Assembly (NCBI RefSeq): GCF_000224065.1
Contig: NZ_AFWT01000034.1
Location: forward strand, 1 to 50,827
Direction of reading: 5' to 3'
Length of the DNA: 50,827 nucleotides
Source: Thiorhodococcus drewsii AZ1
GTDB taxonomy: Bacteria; Pseudomonadota; Gammaproteobacteria; Chromatiales; Chromatiaceae
Shown: one piece after another, positions 30,992-45,183 of the stretch
Layout: the number at the start of each line of letters is the position of its first letter
Numbering within the stretch: position 1 is the stretch's first letter
Translations under genes and position numbers: made by a program
Notes under the pieces: model-generated
The model's input: only the letters and a program-made list of their open reading frames with translations
The model's database searches: none
Told to the model about the DNA's origin: nothing

Positions 30992-32055
30992 CGCCAGACA
31001 CCGATCGCGCCATCGCGCCGCCCTCAAGCGAGCCATTCCTGTCCGGCTGGCGTTACCGGGCGGTCATCTATTCGGTCGTGCTCTCGGCGTTGGGCTATCT
31101 GGGCGCCTCACTGTGGGGCGGCTGGCATGAAGTGACGGCGGCAGTGGGTCAGATCGGCTTCATCGGCATCCTCATCGCCCTGTCGCTGTCGCTGCTGAAC
31201 TACGGTCTGCGATTCCTGCGCTGGCAGACCTACCTCAACATCATGGGGCACGCGGTCCCCTGGCGCCCCAGTTTGCGTATCTACCTCGCCGGCTTCGCCC
31301 TGACCACCACACCCGGCAAGGCCGGCGAGGCACTGCGCGGCCTGCTTCTCAAACGCTGGAACGTGCCCTATCCGCACAGCTTCGCCGCCTTCTTCAGCGA
31401 GCGCCTCTCGGATCTGCTCGCAGTCGTGCTGCTCACCTTGTTTGGATTGACGCTCTATCCGGATGCCTGGCCCATCATCGGACTCGGCACGGCCGGCGTG
31501 GCGCTGGGGTTGCTGATCCTGTCGAACCAAGCATTACTGCACCGATTGGAAGCAGGATTGAGCGGCGATTCCAAGCTCGCCAACCTACTGCGCCACCTCT
31601 TCCAGATCGCGCACCAGGCACGTCGCTGTCATCAGCCAAGACTGCTGGCCGGCGCAATGCTGTTGAGCCTCATCGCCTGGGCATCCGAAGCCGTGGCCTT
31701 TTTCCTGATCCTACGGTGGATGGAAATGGACGTCTCGCTCGCATTCGCAATCTTCGTCTATGCCCTGTCGATGCTGGCTGGAGCGTTAAGCTTCATGCCC
31801 GGCGGATTGGGCGGCGCGGAGGGCGTCATGATCGGTCTACTGCTTTGGCAAGGAATGGATAACTCGGATGCCGTTGCGGCAACCCTGGTGATCAGGGTGG
31901 CGACACTCTGGTTCGCTGTTTTTCTGGGATTTTTGATGTTATCGATACGATTTCGCGACAGTCGCGATGAGCAAACCGGGAACGGCGAAAACAGTACGCG
32001 CTCACAGCTCAACAACACAAAAACATCCGGCAATGAATGCCGTAAAACAGATTAA
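30988..32055 (+). CDS. Flippase-like membrane protein (LPG_synthase_TM / UPF0104)
   Basis: 355 aa from GTG 30988, overlapping the SDR stop (GTGA). About eight membrane helices; GKAGEALRGLLLKRW, FFSERLSDLLAVVLL and FMPGGLGGAEGVMIGLLL are the conserved stretches of the lysylphosphatidylglycerol-synthase-TM family. The aminoacyl-transfer domain of MprF is absent. Such proteins often accompany polyprenyl-sugar pathways and are proposed lipid flippases. Here it would move polyprenyl-phospho-pentose to the periplasmic face (inference). The last ~35 residues are hydrophilic and AT-richer and overlap the next gene. Confidence 0.78.
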   Translation: MTPDTDRAIAPPSSEPFLSGWRYRAVIYSVVLSALGYLGASLWGGWHEVTAAVGQIGFIGILIALSLSLLNYGLRFLRWQTYLNIMGHAVPWRPSLRIYLAGFALTTTPGKAGEALRGLLLKRWNVPYPHSFAAFFSERLSDLLAVVLLTLFGLTLYPDAWPIIGLGTAGVALGLLILSNQALLHRLEAGLSGDSKLANLLRHLFQIAHQARRCHQPRLLAGAMLLSLIAWASEAVAFFLILRWMEMDVSLAFAIFVYALSMLAGALSFMPGGLGGAEGVMIGLLLWQGMDNSDAVAATLVIRVATLWFAVFLGFLMLSIRFRDSRDEQTGNGENSTRSQLNNTKTSGNECRKTD

Positions 32056-33571
32056 AACAGCAAATCGAAAAGTGCTAAACCTGACTCAAGAAGACCTAAA
32101 GATATTCGGCCACCTATTCCTGATATTTTTCGTTTCATATGCCTACGAAATCACAAATTTCAATATATCGATCGATGACGAGATACTGGCGTACCAATCA
32201 GCATCTAAATTTGTCGACTTAGGCCGCTGGCTGTTCCCGCTGATAAGGGAAAGCTTTTGGCCTCAGGTCATCACGCCACTCGGACCATACATCCTATTCG
32301 GACTCTGCATCGCACTTGGTTATTTATACATCCTGAGAGCCTTCGGCATTTTTAGACCCGCACTCTTTCATTATTCTGCATTTGCCGCATTCATCCTCTT
32401 TCCAATCTGGCCAGCCCAGCTCGAATTCAACGCAAACGTCATCCCATTGGGCGTCGCGACATTAGCCATTTCGACTTCAATCCTACTGGCTTCACGCCCC
32501 ATCGACACGTCATTCAGCAAAGGCGTTTGGCACATCATCGCGCCGGCCGCCCTTATTTCCATCGCAGCAGGCGCATATCAAAGCGCGGTGCTGATATATC
32601 CAGTCATCATAACCGGAGTCTTCCTCCAGAACAGACTGAAACCAACATTCAGTCCTGCGACGAAAAACACCAGACACGTCATCGCGGCCACGAGCATTTT
32701 GCTATTGGGATGCATTATTTATCTCGCGATCGCCGCGATCGCAATGAAAATATACGGCATACCCCCATCGCCATATGGCAGCAGCTTCGTCAATATAAAA
32801 ACTTTATTTTCAGCCCCTCAAAATGCCCTATCAGGCATGATGCAAAACCTATGGAACGTTTACTTCGCTTGGTGGAAACCGTTCGGCACCGCATCCTACG
32901 CAATACCTACAACCATATTAACAGGAGCGGCTATTGCACTGTATGCCGCCAGAGACTCCCGACAAAAAATTTTATGGGTTTTATTAGGAGTTACCTTAAT
33001 TCTTGCATCGCCCGCAGCATTTTGCTTGCTATCAGGGCATGAGCTTCCACTCCGCACTCTACTCGGGGCGCCTTTCGCCCTATTGGTTCTACTGCTCCTC
33101 TTCTATCACTCGACAAATTCGGACACCACGCGAAAAGCCGCCTTAGCCGCCGCACTATTGATTGCATTGGAGGGACTATACATCCAATCGATCCACCAAG
33201 CGCGATCCGCCCTCGCACAAAAACACGACATGCTACTCGCATCCGCCATCAATACGGACATACTTCGCACCCCTAACCTCCCAAAGCGAGGACCGATAAC
33301 CATCGATTTCAGCGGCGCCAAGAAATTCGAAAGCGTCTATCCCGCATTACCGACAACCACGGCGGGCGCCTCGTTCTTCGAGTGGGACGGGGGAAACCCC
33401 TATCGAATGGTCAAATACATGAACCTTATCGGATACCATCGTTATATTGCAGTCGATCAGGAAACTCGCGCCCGGATAGCGCCACACTACTCGACGATGC
33501 CGGAATGGCCTTTGGAAGGATCCATCAAGGTCGTTGATGGCGTCGTCTTGATCAAAATCTCAGACCAGTAG
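32033..33571 (+). CDS. GtrII-like membrane glycosyltransferase (GT-C type)
   Basis: 512 aa from ATG 32033; another in-frame ATG at 31967 would give 534 aa, and neither has a good ribosome site. About ten membrane helices and a C-terminal soluble tail (about 415-512). NISIDDEILAYQ after the first helix carries the acidic pair typical of GtrII/GT-C enzymes, which take sugar from a polyprenyl-phosphate carrier on the periplasmic side. It overlaps the flippase-like gene by 23 bp. The gene is distinctly AT-richer than the rest of the window (many AAA, ATA and TTA codons), suggesting separate acquisition. The acceptor (O antigen, pilin or other) is unknown. Confidence 0.75.
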   Translation: MNAVKQIKTANRKVLNLTQEDLKIFGHLFLIFFVSYAYEITNFNISIDDEILAYQSASKFVDLGRWLFPLIRESFWPQVITPLGPYILFGLCIALGYLYILRAFGIFRPALFHYSAFAAFILFPIWPAQLEFNANVIPLGVATLAISTSILLASRPIDTSFSKGVWHIIAPAALISIAAGAYQSAVLIYPVIITGVFLQNRLKPTFSPATKNTRHVIAATSILLLGCIIYLAIAAIAMKIYGIPPSPYGSSFVNIKTLFSAPQNALSGMMQNLWNVYFAWWKPFGTASYAIPTTILTGAAIALYAARDSRQKILWVLLGVTLILASPAAFCLLSGHELPLRTLLGAPFALLVLLLLFYHSTNSDTTRKAALAAALLIALEGLYIQSIHQARSALAQKHDMLLASAINTDILRTPNLPKRGPITIDFSGAKKFESVYPALPTTTAGASFFEWDGGNPYRMVKYMNLIGYHRYIAVDQETRARIAPHYSTMPEWPLEGSIKVVDGVVLIKISDQ

Positions 33572-33620
33572 CAGCTCGCTCCTCATTGTTCTCCTGGACC
33601 GCTTCACGTTCGACCAGCCC

Positions 33621-33920
33621 TCAGAACACCCAAGCGATCAGCAGGGTGAGGATGAGAAAGAAAGAGAAAAACGATCCCAGCATGAACTGGATCTCGCCGA
33701 GCAGACCGTCGCCCGCGACCAGCGCAAAGAGCACGAACAGCCCGACGGTGACGCCAAAGCCCCAGGGAACGGCGGCCTTCAGCCCCATGCCCTCGTCGAG
33801 CGTCGCCACGACCGGCGCCGCCGCCGGCAGAACCAGCAGGATCAGCGCCGCCAGCAGCAGCACGACCACCAGCAGAAGGATCCCGAACAGCTTGAGGTCA
33901 CTGCGATTGTCGCTTCTCAT
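33621..33920 (-). CDS. Small two-to-three-helix membrane protein, unknown
   Basis: 99 aa from ATG 33920 (a TTG at 33941 overlaps the upstream stop and is less likely). Hydrophobic stretches lie at about 10-37, 52-70 and 75-98, so most of it is in the membrane. LKAAVPWGFGVTVGLFVLFA is the middle segment. No family recognised. It follows the PH-domain gene by 17 bp on the same strand and may form a small envelope operon with it. Its end faces the GtrII-like gene across 49 bp holding nothing notable. Confidence 0.65.
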   Translation of the reverse strand: MRSDNRSDLKLFGILLLVVVLLLAALILLVLPAAAPVVATLDEGMGLKAAVPWGFGVTVGLFVLFALVAGDGLLGEIQFMLGSFFSFFLILTLLIAWVF

Positions 33921-33937
33921 GGCGTTCGGCCTGTCAT

Positions 33938-34402
33938 TCAACCGTTGACCAGATCACGGATCCGGCCCGGATTGGGCAAACCGCGCACCACCAGCTCGGG
34001 ATCGTCGCCGGCGGTGAAGATCTCGACATCGCCCGCGTTGACGATGCGCTGAAACAGGCTCTGACTCACCCGGACGCTGCGCACCGACCCCATGCCGATC
34101 TCGGTGTACTGCTTGCTCAACAGACCATGGGTCCAGATGAGCTCTTCGTCGGTGATGACCAAACGATCAGAGCGGGTGGTCACCCAGGAAACAAGAAGCT
34201 TCAGGGTCGCGATGGCGAAGACGGCAATCCCGGCAATTTGCACCATTTTTGAATCGAACTGGCCGGTGAACTGGGGGGGTATGAACTGAACGCCCAACAC
34301 CGCAACCAACAGTCCTCCCGCGATCAGCAGCAAGGTGATCAGGGTTGAGAAGGGACGGGTCCGTAAGAGCGAGGGGTGCGCGTCATAGTTGGGCTCGGAC
34401 AT
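33938..34402 (-). CDS. Bacterial PH-domain membrane protein
   Basis: 154 aa from ATG 34402 with GGAG 8 bp upstream; the frame extends 150 codons further but into low-complexity antisense sequence. Two membrane helices (about 20-40 and 52-72) precede a YdbS/bPH-like domain: TRSDRLVITDEELIWTHGLL, then YTEIGMGSVRSVRVSQSLFQ and GDVEIFTAGDDPELVVRGLPNP, the typical order of bPH2 proteins. Function generally unknown. Confidence 0.8.
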   Translation of the reverse strand: MSEPNYDAHPSLLRTRPFSTLITLLLIAGGLLVAVLGVQFIPPQFTGQFDSKMVQIAGIAVFAIATLKLLVSWVTTRSDRLVITDEELIWTHGLLSKQYTEIGMGSVRSVRVSQSLFQRIVNAGDVEIFTAGDDPELVVRGLPNPGRIRDLVNG

Positions 34403-34557
34403 CGATATCTCCGTTGAAATCATGAAAAACGGGAATGGCTTGAGGGCTGCGCGCCGTCCACCGGCAGATTCAGGCGACGAAGAACGCTCGCTGAGGCTGG
34501 GGATACTAGCAGCAGGCACGACACCGAGAAAGCAACCGGCAAGACGCGGGGCCCGGC

Positions 34558-34563
34558 TATAAT
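34558..34563 (+). promoter_or_regulatory. -10 box immediately upstream of the Cache-AlbA_2 gene
   Basis: A perfect TATAAT at 34558-34563 ends 8 bp before the ATG at 34572. If used, transcription would begin at or next to the start codon, giving a leaderless mRNA; consistent with this, no purine-rich ribosome site precedes the ATG. No good -35 box is seen 17 bp upstream. Confidence 0.4.
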
Positions 34564-34571
34564 CGGCCCCC

Positions 34572-36188
34572 ATGAAAACCCAATCGCTCCTGCAACTCTC
34601 GCCCGGTCCCATCCGCTCCCGACTGTTGCGCGACCTCATCCTACTGGTCGCCTTCACCGTCGGTCTGCTGGTCATGATCAACGTGCTGCTGATCGACGAT
34701 ATCAAGCACGATCTAGCCGGAACCCGAATCGACAACGCGACCGCCATGGTTCGCGACGAGGTCCGCAACCTGCTGCTGCCGGTCCAACAACAGCTGCTCA
34801 TCGTGCGCGACGGACTGGCTGGCGCCAACCTCGAACCGACCGATGAGCAGGATCTCACAGAACGTCTGGTCCCGACGCTCGCTCACATTCCGCAGATCGC
34901 CGGCACCGTCGACGCCTCGGCGGACGGACAGGAATATTTTCTGCGTCGCGATGGCGACGGCTGGCTGACCCGAGTACGCCAAAAGGGCGATCGGAGTCAG
35001 TCGCACCTCTCGCACTGGAACGCCAACCTGCTGCGCAAGGACCAGCAGGCCGATCGCTTCAACGAAGATCCGCGCACCCGCCCCTGGTTCAACCAGGCCC
35101 TGGCACATCCGGACCGGGTCGTCTGGAGTCCGCCCTACGTCTTCGCCTCGCTCAGGGTACCCGGCGTAACCGCCTCGATCGCCTGGAAGCAGGGCAAACA
35201 GATGCGGGTCACGGCCTTCGACGTCACGCTACAGACCATCGTCAAGGCGATCGACCGTCTCGACATCACCCCCGAGGGACAGGGCTTCCTCTTCAGCGGC
35301 AGCGGCGGAGTCTTCATTCCACCGCCTCCAGACGAGCGCTCATCCTCCAGTGATCGCCACGGCGAGGGCTTCTTTTCGGCCCTGTCACGACTCGGCGGCC
35401 CGCTCCAGTTCGATGCCGTGGCCGCCTGGAAGGCGGCGGGCCAGCCGACGCAGGATCTGATCCGCTTTCACAGCGGCGGCGAGGACTGGTGGGGCGGATT
35501 CCGTCCGCTCACCAGCGACCTGGAAGGCGTCTGGATCGGCGTCACCGTGCCCGTGTCGGCCACCATCACCATCTTGCAGAACCGCTGGCACATCATCCTG
35601 CTGACCGCGCTCGGCATCCTCGCCGCCAGCCTCAGCCTGGCAATGCTGGTCGTGCGCCGGTACAGCCGCCAGCTGCGCGATCTGCCCAAGCTCACGATCA
35701 ACCGCCGGCATCCCGACCAGGATCTCCGCGAACTGATCGCCTCGGGCGAGGGCCCGCATCTGGAATTCAAATCCACCATGCGGATGAACCTGCACAACAA
35801 GACACCAGGCAAAGAGATCGAGCTTGCATGGCTCAAGGGCGTTGCTGCCTTCCTCAATACCGAGGGTGGCATCCTGCTGATCGGCGTCGCCGACGACGGC
35901 ACGCCGCTCGGGCTGGAGGCCGATAAGTTCGAGAACGAGGACAAGTGCCAACTGCACTTCAAGAACCTGCTCAATCAGCATCTGGGCGCCGAGTACGCCC
36001 ATTCCGTTCGCTTCTTCCTGCTCGACTTCGAGGGACTGCGGATCGGCGCAGTGGAATGCGAGCGTGCCGACGCACCCGCGATCCTGCGCGACGACAAGAA
36101 GCGCGAACTCTTCATCATCCGTAACGGCCCATCGAACATCGAGCTCCCCCTCAGCCGCGCGCTCAAATATATCCGCAGCCGTTTCTGA
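34572..36188 (+). CDS. Membrane Cache sensor fused to Schlafen AlbA_2 domain
   Basis: 538 aa. Helix about 21-41; periplasmic dCache-type sensor about 45-335, with EDPRTRPWFNQAL and WSPPYVF, the usual ligand-domain landmarks; second helix about 341-361; then a cytoplasmic AlbA_2 (AAA_4, Schlafen-core) domain about 394-515: HLEFKSTMRMN, LKGVAAFLNTEGGILLIGVA, DDGTPLGLEAD. No kinase, cyclase or methyl-accepting output is present. In other proteins AlbA_2 is tied to regulators and RNA-cleaving Schlafens. Inference: an extracellular ligand controls an AlbA_2 output of unknown chemistry. It stands alone with its own promoter. Confidence 0.85.
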   Translation: MKTQSLLQLSPGPIRSRLLRDLILLVAFTVGLLVMINVLLIDDIKHDLAGTRIDNATAMVRDEVRNLLLPVQQQLLIVRDGLAGANLEPTDEQDLTERLVPTLAHIPQIAGTVDASADGQEYFLRRDGDGWLTRVRQKGDRSQSHLSHWNANLLRKDQQADRFNEDPRTRPWFNQALAHPDRVVWSPPYVFASLRVPGVTASIAWKQGKQMRVTAFDVTLQTIVKAIDRLDITPEGQGFLFSGSGGVFIPPPPDERSSSSDRHGEGFFSALSRLGGPLQFDAVAAWKAAGQPTQDLIRFHSGGEDWWGGFRPLTSDLEGVWIGVTVPVSATITILQNRWHIILLTALGILAASLSLAMLVVRRYSRQLRDLPKLTINRRHPDQDLRELIASGEGPHLEFKSTMRMNLHNKTPGKEIELAWLKGVAAFLNTEGGILLIGVADDGTPLGLEADKFENEDKCQLHFKNLLNQHLGAEYAHSVRFFLLDFEGLRIGAVECERADAPAILRDDKKRELFIIRNGPSNIELPLSRALKYIRSRF

Positions 36189-36250
36189 CACGCCTCTCGA
36201 CTGAGGTAGTCGGCGCGACCGCCCCGGTTCGCGCGGCCGGACCCGGACCG

Positions 36251-36277
36251 GTCACCTGACGTCCGGCACCAGGTGAC
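36251..36277 (+). terminator. Hairpin after the Cache-AlbA_2 gene
   Basis: GTCACCTG (36251-36258) and CAGGTGAC (36270-36277): a perfect 8-bp stem with an 11-nt loop, 62 bp after the stop codon. Probably a transcription end, although no T tract follows. Confidence 0.45.
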
Positions 36278-36310
36278 ACTGCCTCGCTGGCTGGGAGACA
36301 ATGTCGGGAA

Positions 36311-36340
36311 GACCCCGTGCGGCCCAGGCCGCTGGGGTCT
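36311..36340. repeat. Imperfect GC-rich inverted repeat upstream of uvrA
   Basis: GACCCC and CGGCC pair with GGCCG and GGGGTC across a short CA loop with small internal mismatches. It lies about 80 bp before the uvrA start and could form an RNA hairpin in the leader. I looked for a LexA box (CTGT-N8-ACAG) between 36189 and 36417 and found none. Confidence 0.35.
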
Positions 36341-36417
36341 CGAGAGACAGGATAGGAAATCTCGCTGCACGGCCCCCATAAAGGTTTGCACGCCCTGGGG
36401 AGCAACCAGGACGGTCC

Positions 36418-42054
<5,637 letters not shown>

Positions 42055-42346
42055 ACGCCGCTGAAGCGCCGACGCCGGGGCACCACACTCCGATCGGATC
42101 AGACCGACCGACGTGGGACGGTCCCAGGACCTCGAGATCGGCTCCGCCCGCGCAGCGACAAACCGGGGTCTACCACGTGACATAAATCCACAATCCGCTT
42201 ATAGACTCTGCGTTGACCAAGACGGCACAATCCAGCCCGAATAATCGGCGTTTGGTGTAAGGACGCGACAATCGCGACGGTAGGCGGACAGCCCACCGAA
42301 CACACTGACCGATGCCATTGAGTGCGAGACGACCAGGAACACCGCC
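42055..42346. other. 292-bp gap between uvrA-like and chemoreceptor genes
   Basis: No coding region found. A tight palindrome TGGGAC-g-GTCCCA occurs at 42114-42126, too short-looped to form a hairpin but possible as a protein-binding site. The segment 42175-42260 is AT-richer than its surroundings and may hold the promoter of the chemoreceptor gene. Confidence 0.4.
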
Positions 42347-43876
42347 ATGCACACTGCCGCGACCCTCCGACATCGAACGTCCACCAAAAACGCAAAGACG
42401 CTGCGCTACGACAAAATCCTTCTGCTGATCCTGCTCGCCCACCTGCCGGTCACCATCTTCCTGGTACCCATCGGCTATGGCACGAGCGATTTCGCGCTCT
42501 CCGCCTCGCTCATGGTCGGCACCCTGACCGTCGCCGCCTATCTGCTGCTGCGCGGCACGCCATCGTTCGGACTGGTCTCGGCCATCCTGCTCATGGCCTT
42601 ATCGGCCATCATGATCCAGTCCGAGCTGGGACGGATCGAGATGCACTTCCACATCTTCTGCGCCCTGGCGATCCTGCTCATCTATCGCAACTGGGTGTAC
42701 ATCCTGGTCGCGGTCGCCCTCATCAGCGTACACCACCTCGGATTCACCGCCTTGCAGCTGAACGGAACGACGGTCAGCGGCATGCCGATCATGCTCTTCA
42801 ATGACGGCTGTTCCTGGAGCCTTACCGCCCTGCATGTCACCTTCATCGCCGTCGAGGGCCTGGTGCTGATCGCCTACGCGATCCTGATGCGCCGCGACGA
42901 GCAGGTGGCCGACATGCTGATGGGCGCGATCTCTGTCCTGGACGACAAGAGAGACCTAACCCTTCAGATTATCGACGAGGACAAATCACCCATACTCGGC
43001 GCCTTCAACGACACCCTTCGCAAGTTCGCCATCCTCACTCGAAACGTCTCGAATGCCGCCGACGAGATCCGCTCGGTATCCAAGCAACTGGGACACATTG
43101 CCCGAACCGCAGAGGAGGACATCTCGGAGCAGCACGCCCAAACCAAGCAGGCCGCAAGAGCCATCGGCGAGATGTCCAAGCGCATTGAGGCGGTCGCCGC
43201 CAACACCCGATCGGCGGCGGATGTCGCCGATGCCGCCAACCTCCGCGCCTTCGAAGGGCAGGACAGATTCAACCGCGCCGTGCGCTCCACCGCCGAGCTA
43301 CAGCAGATCATGGTGGAGGCCTACAACTCGATTCGGCTACTGAAAAGCAACGCCGAGCGCATCGGCTTGGTCGTAGACGTGATCAGAGGCATCTCCGAGC
43401 AGACCAATCTAGTCGCGCTCAATGCCGCAATCGAGTCGGCGCGTGCAGGCGAGCATGGACGCGGGTTCACCCTGGTCGCGGACGAGGTCAGAGAACTGGC
43501 GCAACACACCCAGGACTCCACCAAGGAGATCCAGGCGATGATCCAAAAGATCCAAACCGACATCGAGAATTCCGTCGCCCAAACGGATTACGGGCACCAG
43601 AAAAGCACGGCGACCTCAACGGAGATTCTCCAGGCGGGGCTCGCGCTCAACGAGATCCTGGAGTCCGTTTCACAGATCAGCATCATGAACGACCAGGTCG
43701 CCCAGGCGGTAGATCAACAGAGCAAGGTGGTCGAGAGCATCGACAGCAGTATCCGCAACATCGCCACCCACAACGCCAACGTGATCGAAAAGTCGAAAAC
43801 CAACCTCTCCTCGGCCTCGACGCTACAGAAGGTATCCAAGACGCTCGATCGAATGGCGACGACCTACCGCCATTGA
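42347..43876 (+). CDS. Methyl-accepting chemotaxis protein with multi-helix membrane domain
   Basis: 509 aa. N-terminal ~205 residues form about six membrane helices with very short loops (start near 24, last ending about 200), and there is no sizeable periplasmic domain. The cytoplasmic part is a long coiled coil whose tip, [20 protein letters not shown] followed by [16 protein letters not shown], is the canonical CheA/CheW-binding hairpin. A HAMP domain is not evident. Such receptors may sense membrane state, energy or light through the helices. No other che gene is in the window. Confidence 0.9.
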   Translation: MHTAATLRHRTSTKNAKTLRYDKILLLILLAHLPVTIFLVPIGYGTSDFALSASLMVGTLTVAAYLLLRGTPSFGLVSAILLMALSAIMIQSELGRIEMHFHIFCALAILLIYRNWVYILVAVALISVHHLGFTALQLNGTTVSGMPIMLFNDGCSWSLTALHVTFIAVEGLVLIAYAILMRRDEQVADMLMGAISVLDDKRDLTLQIIDEDKSPILGAFNDTLRKFAILTRNVSNAADEIRSVSKQLGHIARTAEEDISEQHAQTKQAARAIGEMSKRIEAVAANTRSAADVADAANLRAFEGQDRFNRAVRSTAELQQIMVEAYNSIRLLKSNAERIGLVVDVIRGISEQTNLVALNAAIESARAGEHGRGFTLVADEVRELAQHTQDSTKEIQAMIQKIQTDIENSVAQTDYGHQKSTATSTEILQAGLALNEILESVSQISIMNDQVAQAVDQQSKVVESIDSSIRNIATHNANVIEKSKTNLSSASTLQKVSKTLDRMATTYRH

Positions 43877-44052
43877 CAGGATACGCAAGCGCATCCGCCA
43901 ACGCCGGGCCACTCAGGTCGCACCTGGGAACTCCCCGGATGCGATCCATCAAAGGCAGGGAGCCGTTCGGACGTCACACTGCAAACGCTTGACCTGATCC
44001 GTTGTGGAAAGGGAACGCTCAAAACTCAAACCGATAACAAGGAGCACACTCG

Positions 44053-44661
44053 ATGAAAATGACCCGTCACTCGCTCGCGCTTGCCCTGCTGACGACCAGC
44101 GGAACCCTGCTTGCCGCCGACCCGGCCATGGATCCCGATATCGCCGAGGCCAAGGGCATCGTGAAACAATTCGCCACCCGCCTGCAGGGCGAATTGCAGT
44201 CCGCCATGCAACAAGGGGGACCGATCAAGGCCATCAGTGTCTGCAAGGAGCGTGCACCCGCCATCGCATCCAGCCTCGCCCACAGCAGCGGCTGGGAGGT
44301 CGGTCGTACCAGCCTCAAGGTACGCAACACCACCCAAAATACACCCGACGACTGGGAGCGCGCGGTGCTCACGACCTTCGAGGAGCGCAAAGCGGCGGGC
44401 GAATCGGTCAAAACCATGGCCTATTCCGAGATCGTCGACACCGAACAGGGCCAGCGCTTTCGATTCATGAAGGCAATCCCAACCCAGGAGGTCTGCCTGG
44501 CCTGTCACGGCAGCAACCTCTCGCCCGAGGTGACGGCCGCACTGGACAAGAATTATCCTGAGGACCAGGCACGCGGCTACGCCCCGGGCGACGTTCGCGG
44601 CGCCTTTACGCTTTCTAAGCCGCTCATCAACTTAGCCCTATCCAACCTGCATCTCGAGTGA
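44053..44661 (+). CDS. Periplasmic c-type haem protein (DUF3365, Tll0287-like)
   Basis: 202 aa with a signal peptide (LALALLTTSGTLLAAD, cleaved about 21/22). One CxxCH haem site CLACH (Cys148, Cys151, His152) followed by GSNLSPEV. Upstream NTPDDWERAVL and FRFMKAIPTQEVC are typical of the DUF3365/Tll0287 fold, a PAS-like domain carrying a covalently bound haem. It could carry electrons or sense gas or redox state in the periplasm. AAGGAG lies 10 bp before the ATG. The stop overlaps a GTG of the next gene (GTGA). Confidence 0.87.
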   Translation: MKMTRHSLALALLTTSGTLLAADPAMDPDIAEAKGIVKQFATRLQGELQSAMQQGGPIKAISVCKERAPAIASSLAHSSGWEVGRTSLKVRNTTQNTPDDWERAVLTTFEERKAAGESVKTMAYSEIVDTEQGQRFRFMKAIPTQEVCLACHGSNLSPEVTAALDKNYPEDQARGYAPGDVRGAFTLSKPLINLALSNLHLE

Positions 44662-44666
44662 GTCCA

Positions 44667-45173
44667 ATGGCAGAACAACGCTTCGACATCGCCTTCGACG
44701 GCCGCATGATCCCCGGTGCGGACCCGGTGCTGGCCCGCAAACGCCTGCAGTCGCTCTTCAAACTCGACGAGGCGGGTATCGACCGTCTCTTCAGCGGCAA
44801 GCCGGTCTTCATCAAGCGCGATGTCGATGCGCCAACCGCGAATCAATTCGAAAAGGTCTTCAACCAATTGGGAGCGATCCTGCGGTTGATCCCGATCGAA
44901 GCGGACGACGAGGAGAGCCAAGACCCGGCACCCTCATCGTCCGCCGAGACCGACAGCCAGCTCTCGCTGGCCCCGCAGGACGGCTTTCTCGAAGAGCCCC
45001 CCACGGTTAAGATGCCCGACCTCGACCTCAGCCATCTCAGCCTGGTACAGGGTTCGGACTGGAGCCTCGAAGACTGCGAGGCGCCTCCATCGGCGGTCCA
45101 AACGCCGGACACGAGCCATCTCTCGCTCACCGAGATCGAACCCGAACCGGACACCAAAGACAGCGGCGACTAA
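44667..45173 (+). CDS. Conserved small acidic protein, unknown
   Basis: 168 aa from ATG 44667; a GTG at 44658 that overlaps the haem-protein stop is an equal option. N-terminal ~75 residues form one compact domain (FDGRMIPGADPVLARKRLQS, LFSGKPVFIKRDVD, FEKVFNQLGAILRLIPI), a module I recall at the start of other uncharacterised proteobacterial proteins. The remainder is acidic, Ser/Pro-rich and probably disordered, with two copies of an SHLSL motif (DLSHLSLVQG and DTSHLSLTEI). No signal peptide. It lies between a periplasmic haem protein and an FAD enzyme, on the same strand with short gaps. Confidence 0.7.
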   Translation: MAEQRFDIAFDGRMIPGADPVLARKRLQSLFKLDEAGIDRLFSGKPVFIKRDVDAPTANQFEKVFNQLGAILRLIPIEADDEESQDPAPSSSAETDSQLSLAPQDGFLEEPPTVKMPDLDLSHLSLVQGSDWSLEDCEAPPSAVQTPDTSHLSLTEIEPEPDTKDSGD

Positions 45174-45183
45174 AGCGGTACTC

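Noticed and set aside
31967-32032. Earlier start for the GtrII-like gene
   Set aside because: It would add 22 hydrophilic residues encoded within the flippase-like gene, without a ribosome site; the ATG at 32033 is slightly preferred, but the choice is not firm.
36189-36417. LexA (SOS) box before the uvrA-like gene
   Set aside because: No CTGT-N8-ACAG-like site on reading the whole gap.
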